64,000 nt of DNA from Geobacter sp. (GCA_025360785.1 JANYBN010000187.1:1-64000), one strand, 5' to 3'; counted from the stretch's first letter, positions 9,234 through 17,607 are shown. The notes: generated from the letters alone by a model not told the origin. Numbers and translations are program-made.

Positions 9234-10499
9234 ATGATTATCATGGCACTAAACTGCGGAAGCTCATCAGTAAAATACCAGCTTTTCGATTGGCAGAAGA
9301 TGGAGGTTGTCGCCAAAGGCATGGTAGAACGAGTTATTATTGGCGGCTCCTTTATCATGCATGAAATCCCCGGTCGTGAAAATTATCATCATGAACAAGA
9401 CTGCGCCAACCATCAGGAAGCGATCGATCTGCTTATCAAGACGGTAACAGATCCGGTTCATGGTGTCCTGAAAAGTGTAGACCAGATATCCGCTGTTGGT
9501 CATCGAGTCGTGCATGGTGGCGAAAAGTTCACCTGTTCCGTTATGATCGACGAAAGTGTGCTCGATGCAGTAAAAGAGGTGCAGCACCTTGCCCCCCTCC
9601 ACAACCCCCCTAACATCGAAGGAATCGAAGCTGCTCAGGCCCTGATGCCCAACGTCCCTCATGTTGCTATTTTCGACACAGCCTTTCATCAGACGATGCC
9701 AGAACATGCCTACATCTATCCGCTACCCTACGAATGGTATGAGCAGCACCAGGTCCGGCGTTACGGCTTTCACGGCACCTCGCACCTGTATGTATCCAAG
9801 CGCGCAGCCGTTCTGCTTGGCAAGGACCCCAAAGATACCAATATTGTCTCAATGCACATCGGCAACGGAGTTTCCCACTGCGCCATTAAAAATGGCATTT
9901 CGGTAGACACCACCATGGGGCTTACCCCGCTCGAAGGGGCGGTCATGGGCACCCGCTGCGGCGATATCGACCCGGCCATTCCCGCTTTCATGATGATGAA
10001 GACAAATCTCTCCGCCAAGGAGATCGACAGCATCCTTAACAAAAAAAGCGGCGTAATCGGCATTACCGGCCGATTCACGGACCGGCGTGACGTCATCGAA
10101 CACGCCAACGCCGGCGACAAGCGCTGCCAGCTATCGCTGGACATCGAATCCTACCGTTTGAAAAAATACATCGGCGCTTATATGGCCGCAGTCGGCAAAC
10201 TTGATGCGGTCGTGTTCACCGCCGGTGTTGGAGAAATGGGCGCCGCGATCCGTGAAAAAGCGATCGAAGGGCTTGAACACATCGGCATCATTCTTGACCG
10301 CGAACGGAACAAAGGCGCCATGACCCGTAAACGGGAAACCCTGATTACCACCGACGACTCCCCGGTCAAAGTATTCGTCATCCCGACCGATGAAGAGCTG
10401 GTTTTCACGGAAGATGTAGTCGGCATCCTGAACGGCACCTACACAGATCACATGCATTTCCAATATTCGTTCGCAAAAACGGATTTCGTCAGAAAATAG
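9234..10499 (+). CDS. ackA: Acetate kinase
   Basis: The 421-residue protein has the acetate/sugar kinase landmarks: the N-terminal NCGSSSVKY phosphate motif, HRVVHGGE, the FDTAFH segment with the catalytic Asp, RYGFHGTSH, and GLTPLEGAVMGTRCGDIDP. It interconverts acetate plus ATP with acetyl phosphate. ATG 9234 is preceded by AGGGGG (9223-9228); a TTG at 9219 in frame is less likely. The gene is monocistronic here, with a terminator straight after it. Phosphotransacetylase (pta), usually paired with it, is not in the window. Confidence 0.96.
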   Translation: MIIMALNCGSSSVKYQLFDWQKMEVVAKGMVERVIIGGSFIMHEIPGRENYHHEQDCANHQEAIDLLIKTVTDPVHGVLKSVDQISAVGHRVVHGGEKFTCSVMIDESVLDAVKEVQHLAPLHNPPNIEGIEAAQALMPNVPHVAIFDTAFHQTMPEHAYIYPLPYEWYEQHQVRRYGFHGTSHLYVSKRAAVLLGKDPKDTNIVSMHIGNGVSHCAIKNGISVDTTMGLTPLEGAVMGTRCGDIDPAIPAFMMMKTNLSAKEIDSILNKKSGVIGITGRFTDRRDVIEHANAGDKRCQLSLDIESYRLKKYIGAYMAAVGKLDAVVFTAGVGEMGAAIREKAIEGLEHIGIILDRERNKGAMTRKRETLITTDDSPVKVFVIPTDEELVFTEDVVGILNGTYTDHMHFQYSFAKTDFVRK

Positions 10500-10522
10500 A
10501 CGGATTTACTATGATAATGAAG

Positions 10523-10557
10523 CACAAAAAAACCGGCGTTATGCCGGTTTTTTTGTG
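10523..10557. terminator. Bidirectional intrinsic terminator between ackA and truD
   Basis: The palindrome cacaaaaaaaccggc (10523-10537) pairs with gccggtttttttgtg (10543-10557) across a 5-base loop, with A and T tracts on opposite sides. It serves both convergent genes. Confidence 0.9.
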
Positions 10558-10580
10558 TGTATCGAATCAGTTTTGCATCG

Positions 10581-11780
10581 TTAGAACGTTTTGGTAATCT
10601 CCCGAATCAGCGATGTTGCATAAGATCCCTTCGGCAAAACAAACTCCACCGTCACCGCATCTCCGGAAACACTCCAGGAGAGATCTTCCGGGGGCACTCG
10701 CAGCGGCCTCCGTTCACCTTCCATCCGCAGACCACCCGGCATATCAAAGAGAGGCAAATCCGCCCCCGCCTGCTCCAGAATCTCCTGTTCAAGCTCCCAT
10801 ACCGCGCCTTCGGGGCGCTTCATCTTGCAGCCGAACATCGGACCGCTGGCCGATATTTCAAACGATGCCGCCCTTCCCTGCTCCGCCTCAGCATCTTCAA
10901 CCAGGAAACAGGCGCCATTTACGTGCTTACATGCCAGGTCCCCGGTCATTACTTCATCGATATGATCAATACGCCGTGCTATGGTCTGGTCAAACAGAAA
11001 AGATTGAGCAGCCGACAGGTACAGCTTTTTCAGACGAGGATGAATGGCGGAAAACGCTTTTTCATATTCTCCAGGACGGGCGATCAGCCGTTGCAGCACA
11101 TCGCGCTCACTGCGACAGTGACGCGGAAAAAGCCGGAGCGCTTCATCCAGATTCCCCTGCTGATACGCTTCAATAGCAGAAGACCATCCCTCATCCCGCA
11201 CCGCTTTAGGTTCGCCGATCAGGTGGTCCACGCTCCCCTGCCAATCGCGACGCAGCATGGCCGCACCGATCAGATGCGAATTACCCTGTGCACCATAACG
11301 CTGATATCCGAAGTAGTTCGGAACGCCACGTTTGCCAAGCATCTCCAATATTGCCGGAACTTGCTGTGCCGCGACATCGGAAACACCTCGAATTACGATC
11401 CGAAAACGATTTCCCTTGAGATGCCCGACCTTCAGTTTGTTGGAGTGACGTTCCGCCGCAACTACCCTGACGCCGTCCAGTTCGAGGGCGAGCGTCTTTT
11501 CAGGAGTGAGCCACTGTATAGAAACAGTCTGAAGTGTAACGCCTACGGCATCCTTCATGCCGGCATAACCGATATCGCGTTCCTGTATTTTCAAGCTTTT
11601 TGCGATGCGACTGATCGCCTCCAGGGTGGTGATGCCGCGCTTTTCAATCGTAAGGTAACAGTGTTCGCCGGATCCGCATGGGAAATAGGAGGGGATCTCC
11701 TCAACATGAAAGTCCTCGGGGGATTCTTTAATTGTTCCGCCGATACCGGATATGTCAGCGGTCAGGTATGGGTGTGTCAT
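10581..11780 (-). CDS. truD: tRNA pseudouridine(13) synthase TruD
   Basis: This 399-residue protein has the TruD motifs: the FHVEEIP segment near residue 24, catalytic Asp77 in GYAGMKDAVG, the KGNRFRIVIRG segment, and the NYFGYQRYG motif in the TRUD insertion domain. It makes pseudouridine 13 in tRNA-Glu. A long opposite-strand reading frame covers the same DNA but shows no family features and is a shadow. Confidence 0.94.
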   Translation of the reverse strand: MTHPYLTADISGIGGTIKESPEDFHVEEIPSYFPCGSGEHCYLTIEKRGITTLEAISRIAKSLKIQERDIGYAGMKDAVGVTLQTVSIQWLTPEKTLALELDGVRVVAAERHSNKLKVGHLKGNRFRIVIRGVSDVAAQQVPAILEMLGKRGVPNYFGYQRYGAQGNSHLIGAAMLRRDWQGSVDHLIGEPKAVRDEGWSSAIEAYQQGNLDEALRLFPRHCRSERDVLQRLIARPGEYEKAFSAIHPRLKKLYLSAAQSFLFDQTIARRIDHIDEVMTGDLACKHVNGACFLVEDAEAEQGRAASFEISASGPMFGCKMKRPEGAVWELEQEILEQAGADLPLFDMPGGLRMEGERRPLRVPPEDLSWSVSGDAVTVEFVLPKGSYATSLIREITKTF

Positions 11781-11848
11781 TTGGATTCTTCCTTCTCTAT
11801 GTCGCGGGTCCTAGCCCCGATAAACGGGATAATTGCGTTAACGAAGTT

Positions 11849-11875
11849 ATTTTCTGCCTGAAAAGCGCAGAAAAT
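11849..11875. terminator. Inverted repeat, possible weak terminator after hicB
   Basis: attttctgc (11849-11857) pairs with gcagaaaat (11867-11875) across a 9-base loop. It lies just past the end of hicB on the minus strand. The AT-rich stem and weak T tract make it uncertain. Confidence 0.35.
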
Positions 11876-11888
11876 TACTTCTAACTTA

Positions 11889-12227
11889 CTAATGGCTCAA
11901 CTTTGCGCTTGCCAACCGGTTGAGGCTCACTCCAGCTTCTACAGCCTGGATTGTCAGCTGGCGGTGCACTTCGGGGGGAACGCGAATCATGAACTTTCCG
12001 CTGAAATGTTTTACAGCAATTGGTTCAGGAACTTTTTCTCCATTGCGAAGCATGTCAACAACAACCTCATTTACAAGCTTGCACACACCTTTCAGGGCTG
12101 CTTCAGGGGATTGTGCAAGCCAGCTGAGACTTGGAAACTCCGCGCAAAGTCCAACGTATTCGGCGTCATCTTCCGACCAGGTTATTCGATAAGTGAACTT
12201 ATCGTTATTATCTTTTTTCTGTGCCAT
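11889..12227 (-). CDS. hicB: HicB-family antitoxin
   Basis: The 112-residue protein combines a HicB-like partial RNase H fold (about 10-65, with EYVGLCAEFPSLSW) and a C-terminal ribbon-helix-helix-like part (FMIRVPPEVHRQLTIQAVEAG, residues about 80-100) for DNA binding. HicB antitoxins neutralise HicA mRNA interferase and repress their own operon. ATG 12227 follows GGAGG with a 6-base spacer; the longer frame upstream is inside hicA. It overlaps hicA by 20 bp, the usual toxin-first order. Confidence 0.85.
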   Translation of the reverse strand: MAQKKDNNDKFTYRITWSEDDAEYVGLCAEFPSLSWLAQSPEAALKGVCKLVNEVVVDMLRNGEKVPEPIAVKHFSGKFMIRVPPEVHRQLTIQAVEAGVSLNRLASAKLSH

Positions 12228-12471
12228 GTTCGACCTCCATCCGTTCAATTGCTTTGAGTACCTGCCTGACCTGATACGCTTTTGCCTTACCCTTGTCATT
12301 TTGGGCGTTTACCCTCGGGTCACCAATCCACGGAGTTTTATATACCCGATGACTTCCACTTGACTGCCTAGCTTGACCGAAAAAGTGATCGCATACCTTA
12401 CAGAGGTCTGCAAACCTAGTCCCTGAAGGATTGTTACGCATTTCATCAATGATGTCGGTTAATGTTGGCAT
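12208..12471 (-). CDS. hicA: HicA-family mRNA interferase toxin
   Basis: The 87-residue product starts MPTLTDIIDEMRNNP and has the HicA pattern GSHRVYKTPW (catalytic His in GSH), then DPRVN and KAKAYQVRQVL. HicA toxins fold like double-stranded RNA-binding domains and cleave mRNA. I chose ATG 12471 because a strong promoter sits directly ahead of it, its -10 box only 7 bp from the ATG, so the longer start at 12507 lies inside the promoter. This implies a leaderless or nearly leaderless message. Confidence 0.82.
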   Translation of the reverse strand: MPTLTDIIDEMRNNPSGTRFADLCKVCDHFFGQARQSSGSHRVYKTPWIGDPRVNAQNDKGKAKAYQVRQVLKAIERMEVEHGTEKR

Positions 12472-12478
12472 AGAATTA

Positions 12479-12507
12479 ATAGTATCAATATTGATATCGT
12501 TTGTCAA
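12479..12507 (-). promoter_or_regulatory. hicAB promoter with palindromic operator
   Basis: On the minus strand TTGACA (12502-12507), 17 bp, TACTAT (12479-12484). The spacer contains the perfect 14-bp palindrome tatcaatattgata (12483-12496), well placed for repression by HicB. Confidence 0.75.
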
Positions 12508-12535
12508 GCAAGTGGTAGACTGTGGCGAGTTGGAA

Positions 12536-13192
12536 TCAACTATTCGGTTTCGTTTTTTTGAGTTGTTTTCCTTGATCTTTTCTTTCCCGTTTTTCCACCA
12601 ATGCCAACAGCGCGGTCAACTACTGGTAGCGTTCGAACAGAAACGCAACCCGCTCAGCTTCGGTCTTAAAGGCAGTTTTGCCATAGGCTGCATCAACAGC
12701 ACGGTCAAGTGTCTGGTGGGCCTTGACCAGTTCTGGCGGCATTGTCAGAGGATCGTAAAGATCGGCCAAGGTGGCATCAGTAAATTTTGCGCGGACGTCG
12801 AGGACGGTTTGAGCTGCGGTTTCGATAGTGGCACGCTGTTTATCAGTCGTCTCCGACCAAGGGAAGTTGTTGTAGACGATGGAATTGGAGTAACGGTAAT
12901 CGCTTTTAATACGCCCACAGACCGCACGCATCCAGGAATTATGCATAGTGGATGAGAGAACACCAAAGTGATAGAGGGCGGCATTGGGAATTATGAGATT
13001 GGCATCACCAGAAACTATATTTGATGGCATGAAACCGAATGGAACATACTTTCTTCTTTCAGAGGAATGGCGAGGAACAAGTAGATATTTACCGGAAACA
13101 GGGTGACGAATTTCTCCGAATAGTGTGGGAATAGCTGCCAATGCCTGAGTAGCTGGGCGAGTACTTTTTTGTCGATATTGCCGTTCTCCCAC
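12536..13192 (-). pseudogene. C-terminal remnant of an MmeI-like type IIG restriction-methylation enzyme
   Basis: From about 13180 the minus strand encodes the C-terminal third of the MmeI-like family: a PTLFGEIRHP segment, VPRHSSERRKYVPFGF, then SDYRYSNSIVYNNFPW, and ADLYDPLTMPPELVKAHQTLD near the end. The methyltransferase and helicase parts (many hundreds of residues) are missing. The frame also meets an amber codon at 12620-12622 where a Gln is expected, after which it continues in frame to a TGA at 12536-12538. Both facts mark a dead gene. It sits between hicA and a broken antitoxin, consistent with a decayed restriction locus. Confidence 0.82.
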
Positions 13193-13270
13193 ATCTCCTC
13201 ACCAACACTCACCTCTCCAAAACTGAAAAAACCGCTGCCCGGCCTTACACCGGCACAAACGGCCCTTAAC

Positions 13271-13638
13271 TCAACCACTGCGCGCCCAACTGAAACAAAG
13301 CCATACTCCTTGACACACCAATGCCGCCAGTTTCTTCATCCGTTGCAGGGTATCAGGATATTTCCGCACCAGCATGATAAGCGTAGCGGCCTGGTCATTT
13401 GCCCCTGTTCCCATTTTTCAAGCGTCCGGGGGGATACAAGCAACTCATGTGCAAACACCGGACGGGACAGGTTCAACCGCTCCCGAGTATCCCGGATAAG
13501 CGCCGGTGTGACCTCCGGCTTGGTCGTTTGTTCCACTTTATAGGTTTTCAGGGTGATCTTGCCTTCTTTCCACTGTTTCAGTTCATCGAAGGCTTCAACC
13601 AGTTCATCAAACAATCAACGTTTCTTTGTTTCAGGCAT
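13271..13638 (-). pseudogene. Broken HigA/Xre-type antitoxin gene
   Basis: The frame from ATG 13638 (behind GGAGG) reads MPETKKR then stops at TGA, and continues in frame with LFDELVEAFDELKQW and a helix-turn-helix region ending LLVSPRTLEKWEQG. There the family's next residues (ANDQAATLIMLVRKYPDTL) appear in another frame, so one base has been lost in a run of G near 13402-13410. The shifted frame ends at 13271. This is the layout of HigA-like antitoxins with a cytoplasmic Xre domain. Two separate lesions make sequencing error an unlikely full explanation. No intact toxin partner is visible. Confidence 0.72.
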
Positions 13639-13693
13639 TGTTCCATTCCTCCACGATTTTCTTAAGGAGTTTTATTTCATTTGTTGCAGACAT
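13631..13693 (-). CDS. Possible 20-residue ORF between trmL and the broken antitoxin
   Basis: An ATG overlapping the trmL stop (TGATG) opens a 20-codon frame, MSATNEIKLLKKIVEEWNNA, ending 7 bases inside the antitoxin start region. It could be a truncated gene end or a translational coupler. There is no family match and support is weak. Confidence 0.2.
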   Translation of the reverse strand: MSATNEIKLLKKIVEEWNNA

Positions 13694-14157
13694 CACCCAA
13701 GCCCCCCGCATTGCCGCAGCGCCTCATACAGCACGATCCCGGCCGAGGTGGACAGATTAAGACTGCGCACCTTTTCCGACGGCATCGGAATGGTGAAGGA
13801 TGTGTCCGGATTTGCTTGAAGTAGCTCTTCGGGCAAACCTTTGGTCTCCTTGCCGAAGACGATATAGTCTCCCGGCTGAAAACCGGCATTCAGATAGCTC
13901 CGGTCGACCTTGGTGCTCAGATAGAAGAAACGCCCCTCCACTGCTGCAGCCTGTAGTGATTCCAGATCAGGCCACAGTTTCAGAGAAACAAATTCCCAGT
14001 AATCAAGACCGGCCCTCTTGAGATAACGGTCATCAAGGGAGAATCCGAGTTTGCCGACCAAATGCAGCACCGTGCCGGTGGCGGCACACAAACGGGCAAT
14101 ATTACCGGTATTGGGGGGGATTTCAGGTTCGATCAGTACGATATTGAATGGTTTCAT
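13693..14157 (-). CDS. trmL: tRNA (cytidine(34)-2'-O)-methyltransferase TrmL
   Basis: This 154-residue SPOUT methyltransferase has the family motifs: EPEIPPNTGNIARLC near residues 10-24, the YIVFGKETKGLPEE segment, and the knotted C-terminal IPMPSEKVRSLNLSTSAGIVLYE. It methylates the wobble base of tRNA-Leu. I set the start at ATG 14157 (MKPFNIVLIEPEIPP), the normal N-terminus, rather than an upstream in-frame start. It is divergent from serA. Confidence 0.92.
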   Translation of the reverse strand: MKPFNIVLIEPEIPPNTGNIARLCAATGTVLHLVGKLGFSLDDRYLKRAGLDYWEFVSLKLWPDLESLQAAAVEGRFFYLSTKVDRSYLNAGFQPGDYIVFGKETKGLPEELLQANPDTSFTIPMPSEKVRSLNLSTSAGIVLYEALRQCGGLG

Positions 14158-14193
14158 AATTGAAATGTATACCATCATTCACGGCTGCCACGC

Positions 14194-14222
14194 TTGCATT
14201 TTTTTCTCTGCAAGGCTATTGT
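14194..14222 (+). promoter_or_regulatory. Predicted sigma-70 promoter of serA
   Basis: TTGCAT (14194-14199), 17 bp, TATTGT (14217-14222), 38 bp ahead of the serA ATG. Confidence 0.55.
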
Positions 14223-14259
14223 GTTGGATCAAAATTCCACAGCATCGGGAGATTCGATC

Positions 14260-15885
14260 ATGAAGATAATTGTAACTGATGAAGTTTCAGCAGAGGGCTT
14301 GGCGCTCTTAACACAAGAACCACGCATTCAGCTTGATGTTAAACTTGGCTTGAAAAAAGAGGAGCTGTTGGCCGTTATCGGCGATTATGATGTCATCATT
14401 ACCCGCAGCGGCACAACTGTTGACAAGGCACTCCTGGACGCGGCCACACGCCTGAAGATGGTTGCCAGGGCGGGTGTCGGCATCGACAATGTCGATGTTG
14501 ACTATGCCAGTTCCAAAGGGGTGATCGTTGTCAACGCGCCATTCGGCAATACCAACAGTGCCGCAGAGCATACGATGGCGCTGTTGCTATCTTACTGCCG
14601 CAACGTTCCGGTTGCCAATAACAGCCTCAAATCTGGTGAATGGAAACGAGCTCCTTTTACCGGATATGAGCTGAAGGGTAAAATTGCCGGGGTAATCGGT
14701 ATCGGTAAAGTAGGAGGCCGTGTCGCTACCCGCCTGAAAGCCTTTGAATGTGAAGTGCTCGCCTGCGATCCTTATATTTCCGTCAAGCGGGCTCAAGACC
14801 TTGGCGTCAAGCTGGTGTCTCATGACGAAATTTATAAAAACTGCGATATTATTACCGTTCACACCCCGCTCAACGAAGAGACCAAGGGGATGATCGGTGC
14901 GCGAGAGTTCGGCCTGATGAAAAGCGGAGTGATCGTTCTCAACGTGGCTCGCGGGGGCATCATCGAAGAACAGGCCATGCTTGACAACCTGAACTCCGGT
15001 AAAGTATTAGGCGGAGCTTTTGATGTCTGGAGCGCAGAGCCACCAGCTTCCGAAACGCTCAAGCAGCTGATCGCCCATAAGAACATGGTGGTCACTCCAC
15101 ATCTGGGAGCCAACACCTTCGAAGCGCAGATCAATGTTGCCATCGATGTATCACAGGAAATTATCAACTACCTGGATGACAAGCCGCTCGAAAACGCCGT
15201 CAACATCCCCCGTTTCGACATGGCCCTGATGGATCAGATGCGGCCGTTCCTTAACCTGATGAGTGTTATCTGCGATTTCGGCGTGCAGTTGGTCGATACA
15301 AACCTGGAAAAAGTTACCTTCGGTTTCAGCGGCGCGATTGCTCACTACGACTGCTCACCGTTAGCCGTTTGCGGACTTTCGGCGCTTTTGAATCGTAAAC
15401 TCGATCAGGATGTCAATATGGTCAATGCTTCTTTGATCGCCGAGCAGATGAGGATTGTAGTTGAAGAGACAAAATCTACCCAGTCTGACGCCTTCTCTAA
15501 TGTCATCACCCTCACCCTCGAAGGACAGGGTAAAAGGAGACTGGTTGCCGGCACCCTCTTTGAAGGGCAGCCACGCATCGTCCGGCTGCGCGACTACTCG
15601 ATGGATTTCACCCCTGACGAGCATATGCTGCTGCTGAATTACGAAGATCGCCCCGGCATGATCGGCAGAATCGGCACAATCATGGGGCAGCATGACATCA
15701 ACATCGCCTCGATGAACCTCGGACGTAGTGAGAAGAAGGGAGAAGCAATGGTAATCCTGTCGCTTGACTCTCCTGTACCGGCTCCAGTCGTCAATGAGCT
15801 CCAGGCGGCAACCGAGGCATCCTTTATAAAAGCCCTCAAAATGAGAGCCGGTGCCTGCAACCGCAACTGCGGCTGCGGCGTGTAA
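14260..15885 (+). CDS. serA: D-3-phosphoglycerate dehydrogenase
   Basis: This is the long form of SerA (541 residues), the first step of serine synthesis. The NAD-binding GIGKVGG motif is at 147-153 and the catalytic residues are Arg231, Glu260 and His281. An intervening regulatory domain (about 320-455) precedes a C-terminal ACT domain (about 465-530) starting near MLLLNYEDRPGMIGRIG. ATG 14260 gives MKIIVTDEVS, the normal start. Unusually, the protein ends in a Cys-rich tail, ACNRNCGCGV, after the ACT fold. Confidence 0.95.
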   Translation: MKIIVTDEVSAEGLALLTQEPRIQLDVKLGLKKEELLAVIGDYDVIITRSGTTVDKALLDAATRLKMVARAGVGIDNVDVDYASSKGVIVVNAPFGNTNSAAEHTMALLLSYCRNVPVANNSLKSGEWKRAPFTGYELKGKIAGVIGIGKVGGRVATRLKAFECEVLACDPYISVKRAQDLGVKLVSHDEIYKNCDIITVHTPLNEETKGMIGAREFGLMKSGVIVLNVARGGIIEEQAMLDNLNSGKVLGGAFDVWSAEPPASETLKQLIAHKNMVVTPHLGANTFEAQINVAIDVSQEIINYLDDKPLENAVNIPRFDMALMDQMRPFLNLMSVICDFGVQLVDTNLEKVTFGFSGAIAHYDCSPLAVCGLSALLNRKLDQDVNMVNASLIAEQMRIVVEETKSTQSDAFSNVITLTLEGQGKRRLVAGTLFEGQPRIVRLRDYSMDFTPDEHMLLLNYEDRPGMIGRIGTIMGQHDINIASMNLGRSEKKGEAMVILSLDSPVPAPVVNELQAATEASFIKALKMRAGACNRNCGCGV

Positions 15886-15905
15886 CGAATATTTGGTGAA
15901 CTTTC

Positions 15906-16691
15906 ATGCAATTTCCGCACATTGACCCTATTTTCCTGAGCATCGGCCCGCTCCACTTCCGCTGGTACGGGCTGATGTATGTGTTCTCCTTTATCGCTAC
16001 CTATTTCATCATCCGTTCTGAAGTCAAGCGCAAGCAGCTGGCACTGACGAAGGATGACATTGCCGATCTGGTTTTTTACGGTGCCATGGGCGTGGTTCTA
16101 GGGGGGCGCACCGGCTACATCCTGTTTTACAACCTCGGCTTTTATCTGACCAATCCGCTCAAACTATTTGCCGTTTGGGAAGGCGGCATGTCTTTCCATG
16201 GCGGTTTTTTGGGAGTAATGCTCGCCTTTTTCCTTTATGCACGCCGCAAGAAGATCCTGTATCTGACACTGATTGACATGGCGGCGCTCTGTGCGCCGGT
16301 CGGGTTGGGGCTGGGGAGAATCGGCAATTTCATAAACGGGGAATTATACGGCAGAGCTACTGATGCCCCATGGGGGATTATATTTCCCGGCAGTGACGGA
16401 GTCCCAAGACACCCGTCGCAACTCTATGAGGCGTTTTTGGAAGGATTCGTGCTGTTTTTCATCGTGTGGTTCGTCTCAAAAAAATCCACCGTGAATGGCG
16501 TAACGACATGCACGGCAATAGCCGGTTATGGATTATTCCGTTTTATCGTGGAATTCTTTCGCCAGCCGGATGCCCAGATTGGGCTCTTCCTCGGAGTGTT
16601 TTCCATGGGTCAACTGCTCAGCCTGCCAATGTTCATCGTTGGCATCTCTGCCGCAGTCCTGCTGTCAAGACGCAAGGCAATAAAACAGTAA
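15906..16691 (+). CDS. lgt: Prolipoprotein diacylglyceryl transferase
   Basis: The 261-residue inner-membrane protein has about seven hydrophobic spans, the N-terminal LHFRWYGLMY motif, the SFHGGFLG segment with the essential His, and the signature GRIGNFINGELYGR with the catalytic Arg. It transfers diacylglycerol to the Cys of prolipoproteins, such as the one encoded at 37.9 kb. It follows serA by 20 bp on the same strand. Confidence 0.95.
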   Translation: MQFPHIDPIFLSIGPLHFRWYGLMYVFSFIATYFIIRSEVKRKQLALTKDDIADLVFYGAMGVVLGGRTGYILFYNLGFYLTNPLKLFAVWEGGMSFHGGFLGVMLAFFLYARRKKILYLTLIDMAALCAPVGLGLGRIGNFINGELYGRATDAPWGIIFPGSDGVPRHPSQLYEAFLEGFVLFFIVWFVSKKSTVNGVTTCTAIAGYGLFRFIVEFFRQPDAQIGLFLGVFSMGQLLSLPMFIVGISAAVLLSRRKAIKQ

Positions 16692-16704
16692 TGAACATCC
16701 ATAA

Positions 16705-16732
16705 TTGAACAAGTCCTGTTTTGAGTTATAAT
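16705..16732 (+). promoter_or_regulatory. Predicted sigma-70 promoter of the ferritin gene
   Basis: TTGAAC (16705-16710), 16 bp, consensus TATAAT (16727-16732), about 30 bp ahead of the ferritin ATG. No Fur-like palindrome was seen over it. Confidence 0.6.
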
Positions 16733-16761
16733 GTAATAAAAACAATTCGGAGGGTACCAAC

Positions 16762-17283
16762 ATGATCAGCAAGAAAATGTCCGATGCGCTTAATACCCAC
16801 ATGAACCTTGAACTTTTCTCCGCTCACCTCTACCTCGTCATGTCGTCATGTGCCAACGAACTGGGTCTGAAAGGCGCAGCCAACTGGTTCTTCGTGCAGT
16901 ACCGTGAGGAGATGATTCACTTTATGAAATTTTACACCTACATGGCTGATCAGGGAGTTGTAATTTCAATGCCGGCGAGCAAGGCGGTACCGAACAAATA
17001 TAAATCACTGCTCGATATGATGCAGAAAACCTTTGCCCACGAGCAGCTGATCACCTCCTGCATCAATAATCTAAGCGAGCAGGCAGTTCAGGAGAAGGAT
17101 CACGCCACCCAGATCTTCCTGCAATGGTTTGTAACCGAGCAGATCGAGGAAGAGAATAACGACCGCGACCTGATTGCCAAACTCAAACTGGTTGGTGACA
17201 ACGGGCACGGTATTTTGATGATCGACGCAGAAATGGGACAGCGCATTTTTGTTGCGCCGGTCGGCTCCCCGTTGGCGGTGTAG
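16762..17283 (+). CDS. ftn: Ferritin
   Basis: This 173-residue four-helix protein matches bacterial non-heme ferritin. The ferroxidase ligands are visible as Glu17 in MNLELFSAHLY, the REEMIHFMKFY segment (EExxH), Glu in FAHEQL, and the EQIEEENN helix. It oxidises and stores iron in a 24-mer shell. A GGAGGG ribosome site precedes the ATG. A DUF1450 gene follows by 9 bp. Confidence 0.94.
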   Translation: MISKKMSDALNTHMNLELFSAHLYLVMSSCANELGLKGAANWFFVQYREEMIHFMKFYTYMADQGVVISMPASKAVPNKYKSLLDMMQKTFAHEQLITSCINNLSEQAVQEKDHATQIFLQWFVTEQIEEENNDRDLIAKLKLVGDNGHGILMIDAEMGQRIFVAPVGSPLAV

Positions 17284-17292
17284 CCGATACCT

Positions 17293-17523
17293 ATGAAAAT
17301 TCGTTTCTGCGAAAACAACAAGGGAAAAGGCAAGGTAATCCGCCGCCTCGAAGAAGAGTTTCCAGACCTGAACATCAAAATCAAGGGTTGCGTCAAACAG
17401 TGCGGAACCTGTCATGATCAACCGGTGGCGGTGGTTGATAAGATAAAGGTAACCGGCAAAGATGGCGATGACTTGTATGCCAGGATTCTTGAGCTGATTA
17501 GGAAGGATGCGGCATCAAAGTGA
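17293..17523 (+). CDS. DUF1450/YuzB-like thioredoxin-fold protein
   Basis: The 76-residue protein starts MKIRFCENN and has a CVKQCGTCHD motif (three Cys, about residues 33-39), the pattern of the DUF1450/YuzB group of small thioredoxin-like proteins. No function is established. Closeness to ferritin suggests co-transcription and perhaps a redox or iron-linked role, which is inference. It has no strong ribosome site of its own. Confidence 0.75.
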   Translation: MKIRFCENNKGKGKVIRRLEEEFPDLNIKIKGCVKQCGTCHDQPVAVVDKIKVTGKDGDDLYARILELIRKDAASK

Positions 17524-17560
17524 CAAAAAAAAACGCCGGGATCATGAAGAACCGGCGTTT
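17524..17560. terminator. Intrinsic terminator, strongest for the minus strand
   Basis: aaacgccgg (17531-17539) pairs with ccggcgttt (17552-17560). The run of A at 17525-17533 gives a long U tail for minus-strand transcripts (the recJ-CDF-ResB operon). The plus-strand side has only a short T tail. Confidence 0.82.
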
Positions 17561-17607
17561 ATCTATAATTACACTCTACCTCTTGGACAAAGCCGTGCGC
17601 TCTAATC

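Noticed and set aside
10557-11861. A 434-codon plus-strand frame over truD, longer than truD itself.
   Set aside because: It has no domain features, while the minus strand shows the full TruD motif set. It is an opposite-strand shadow.
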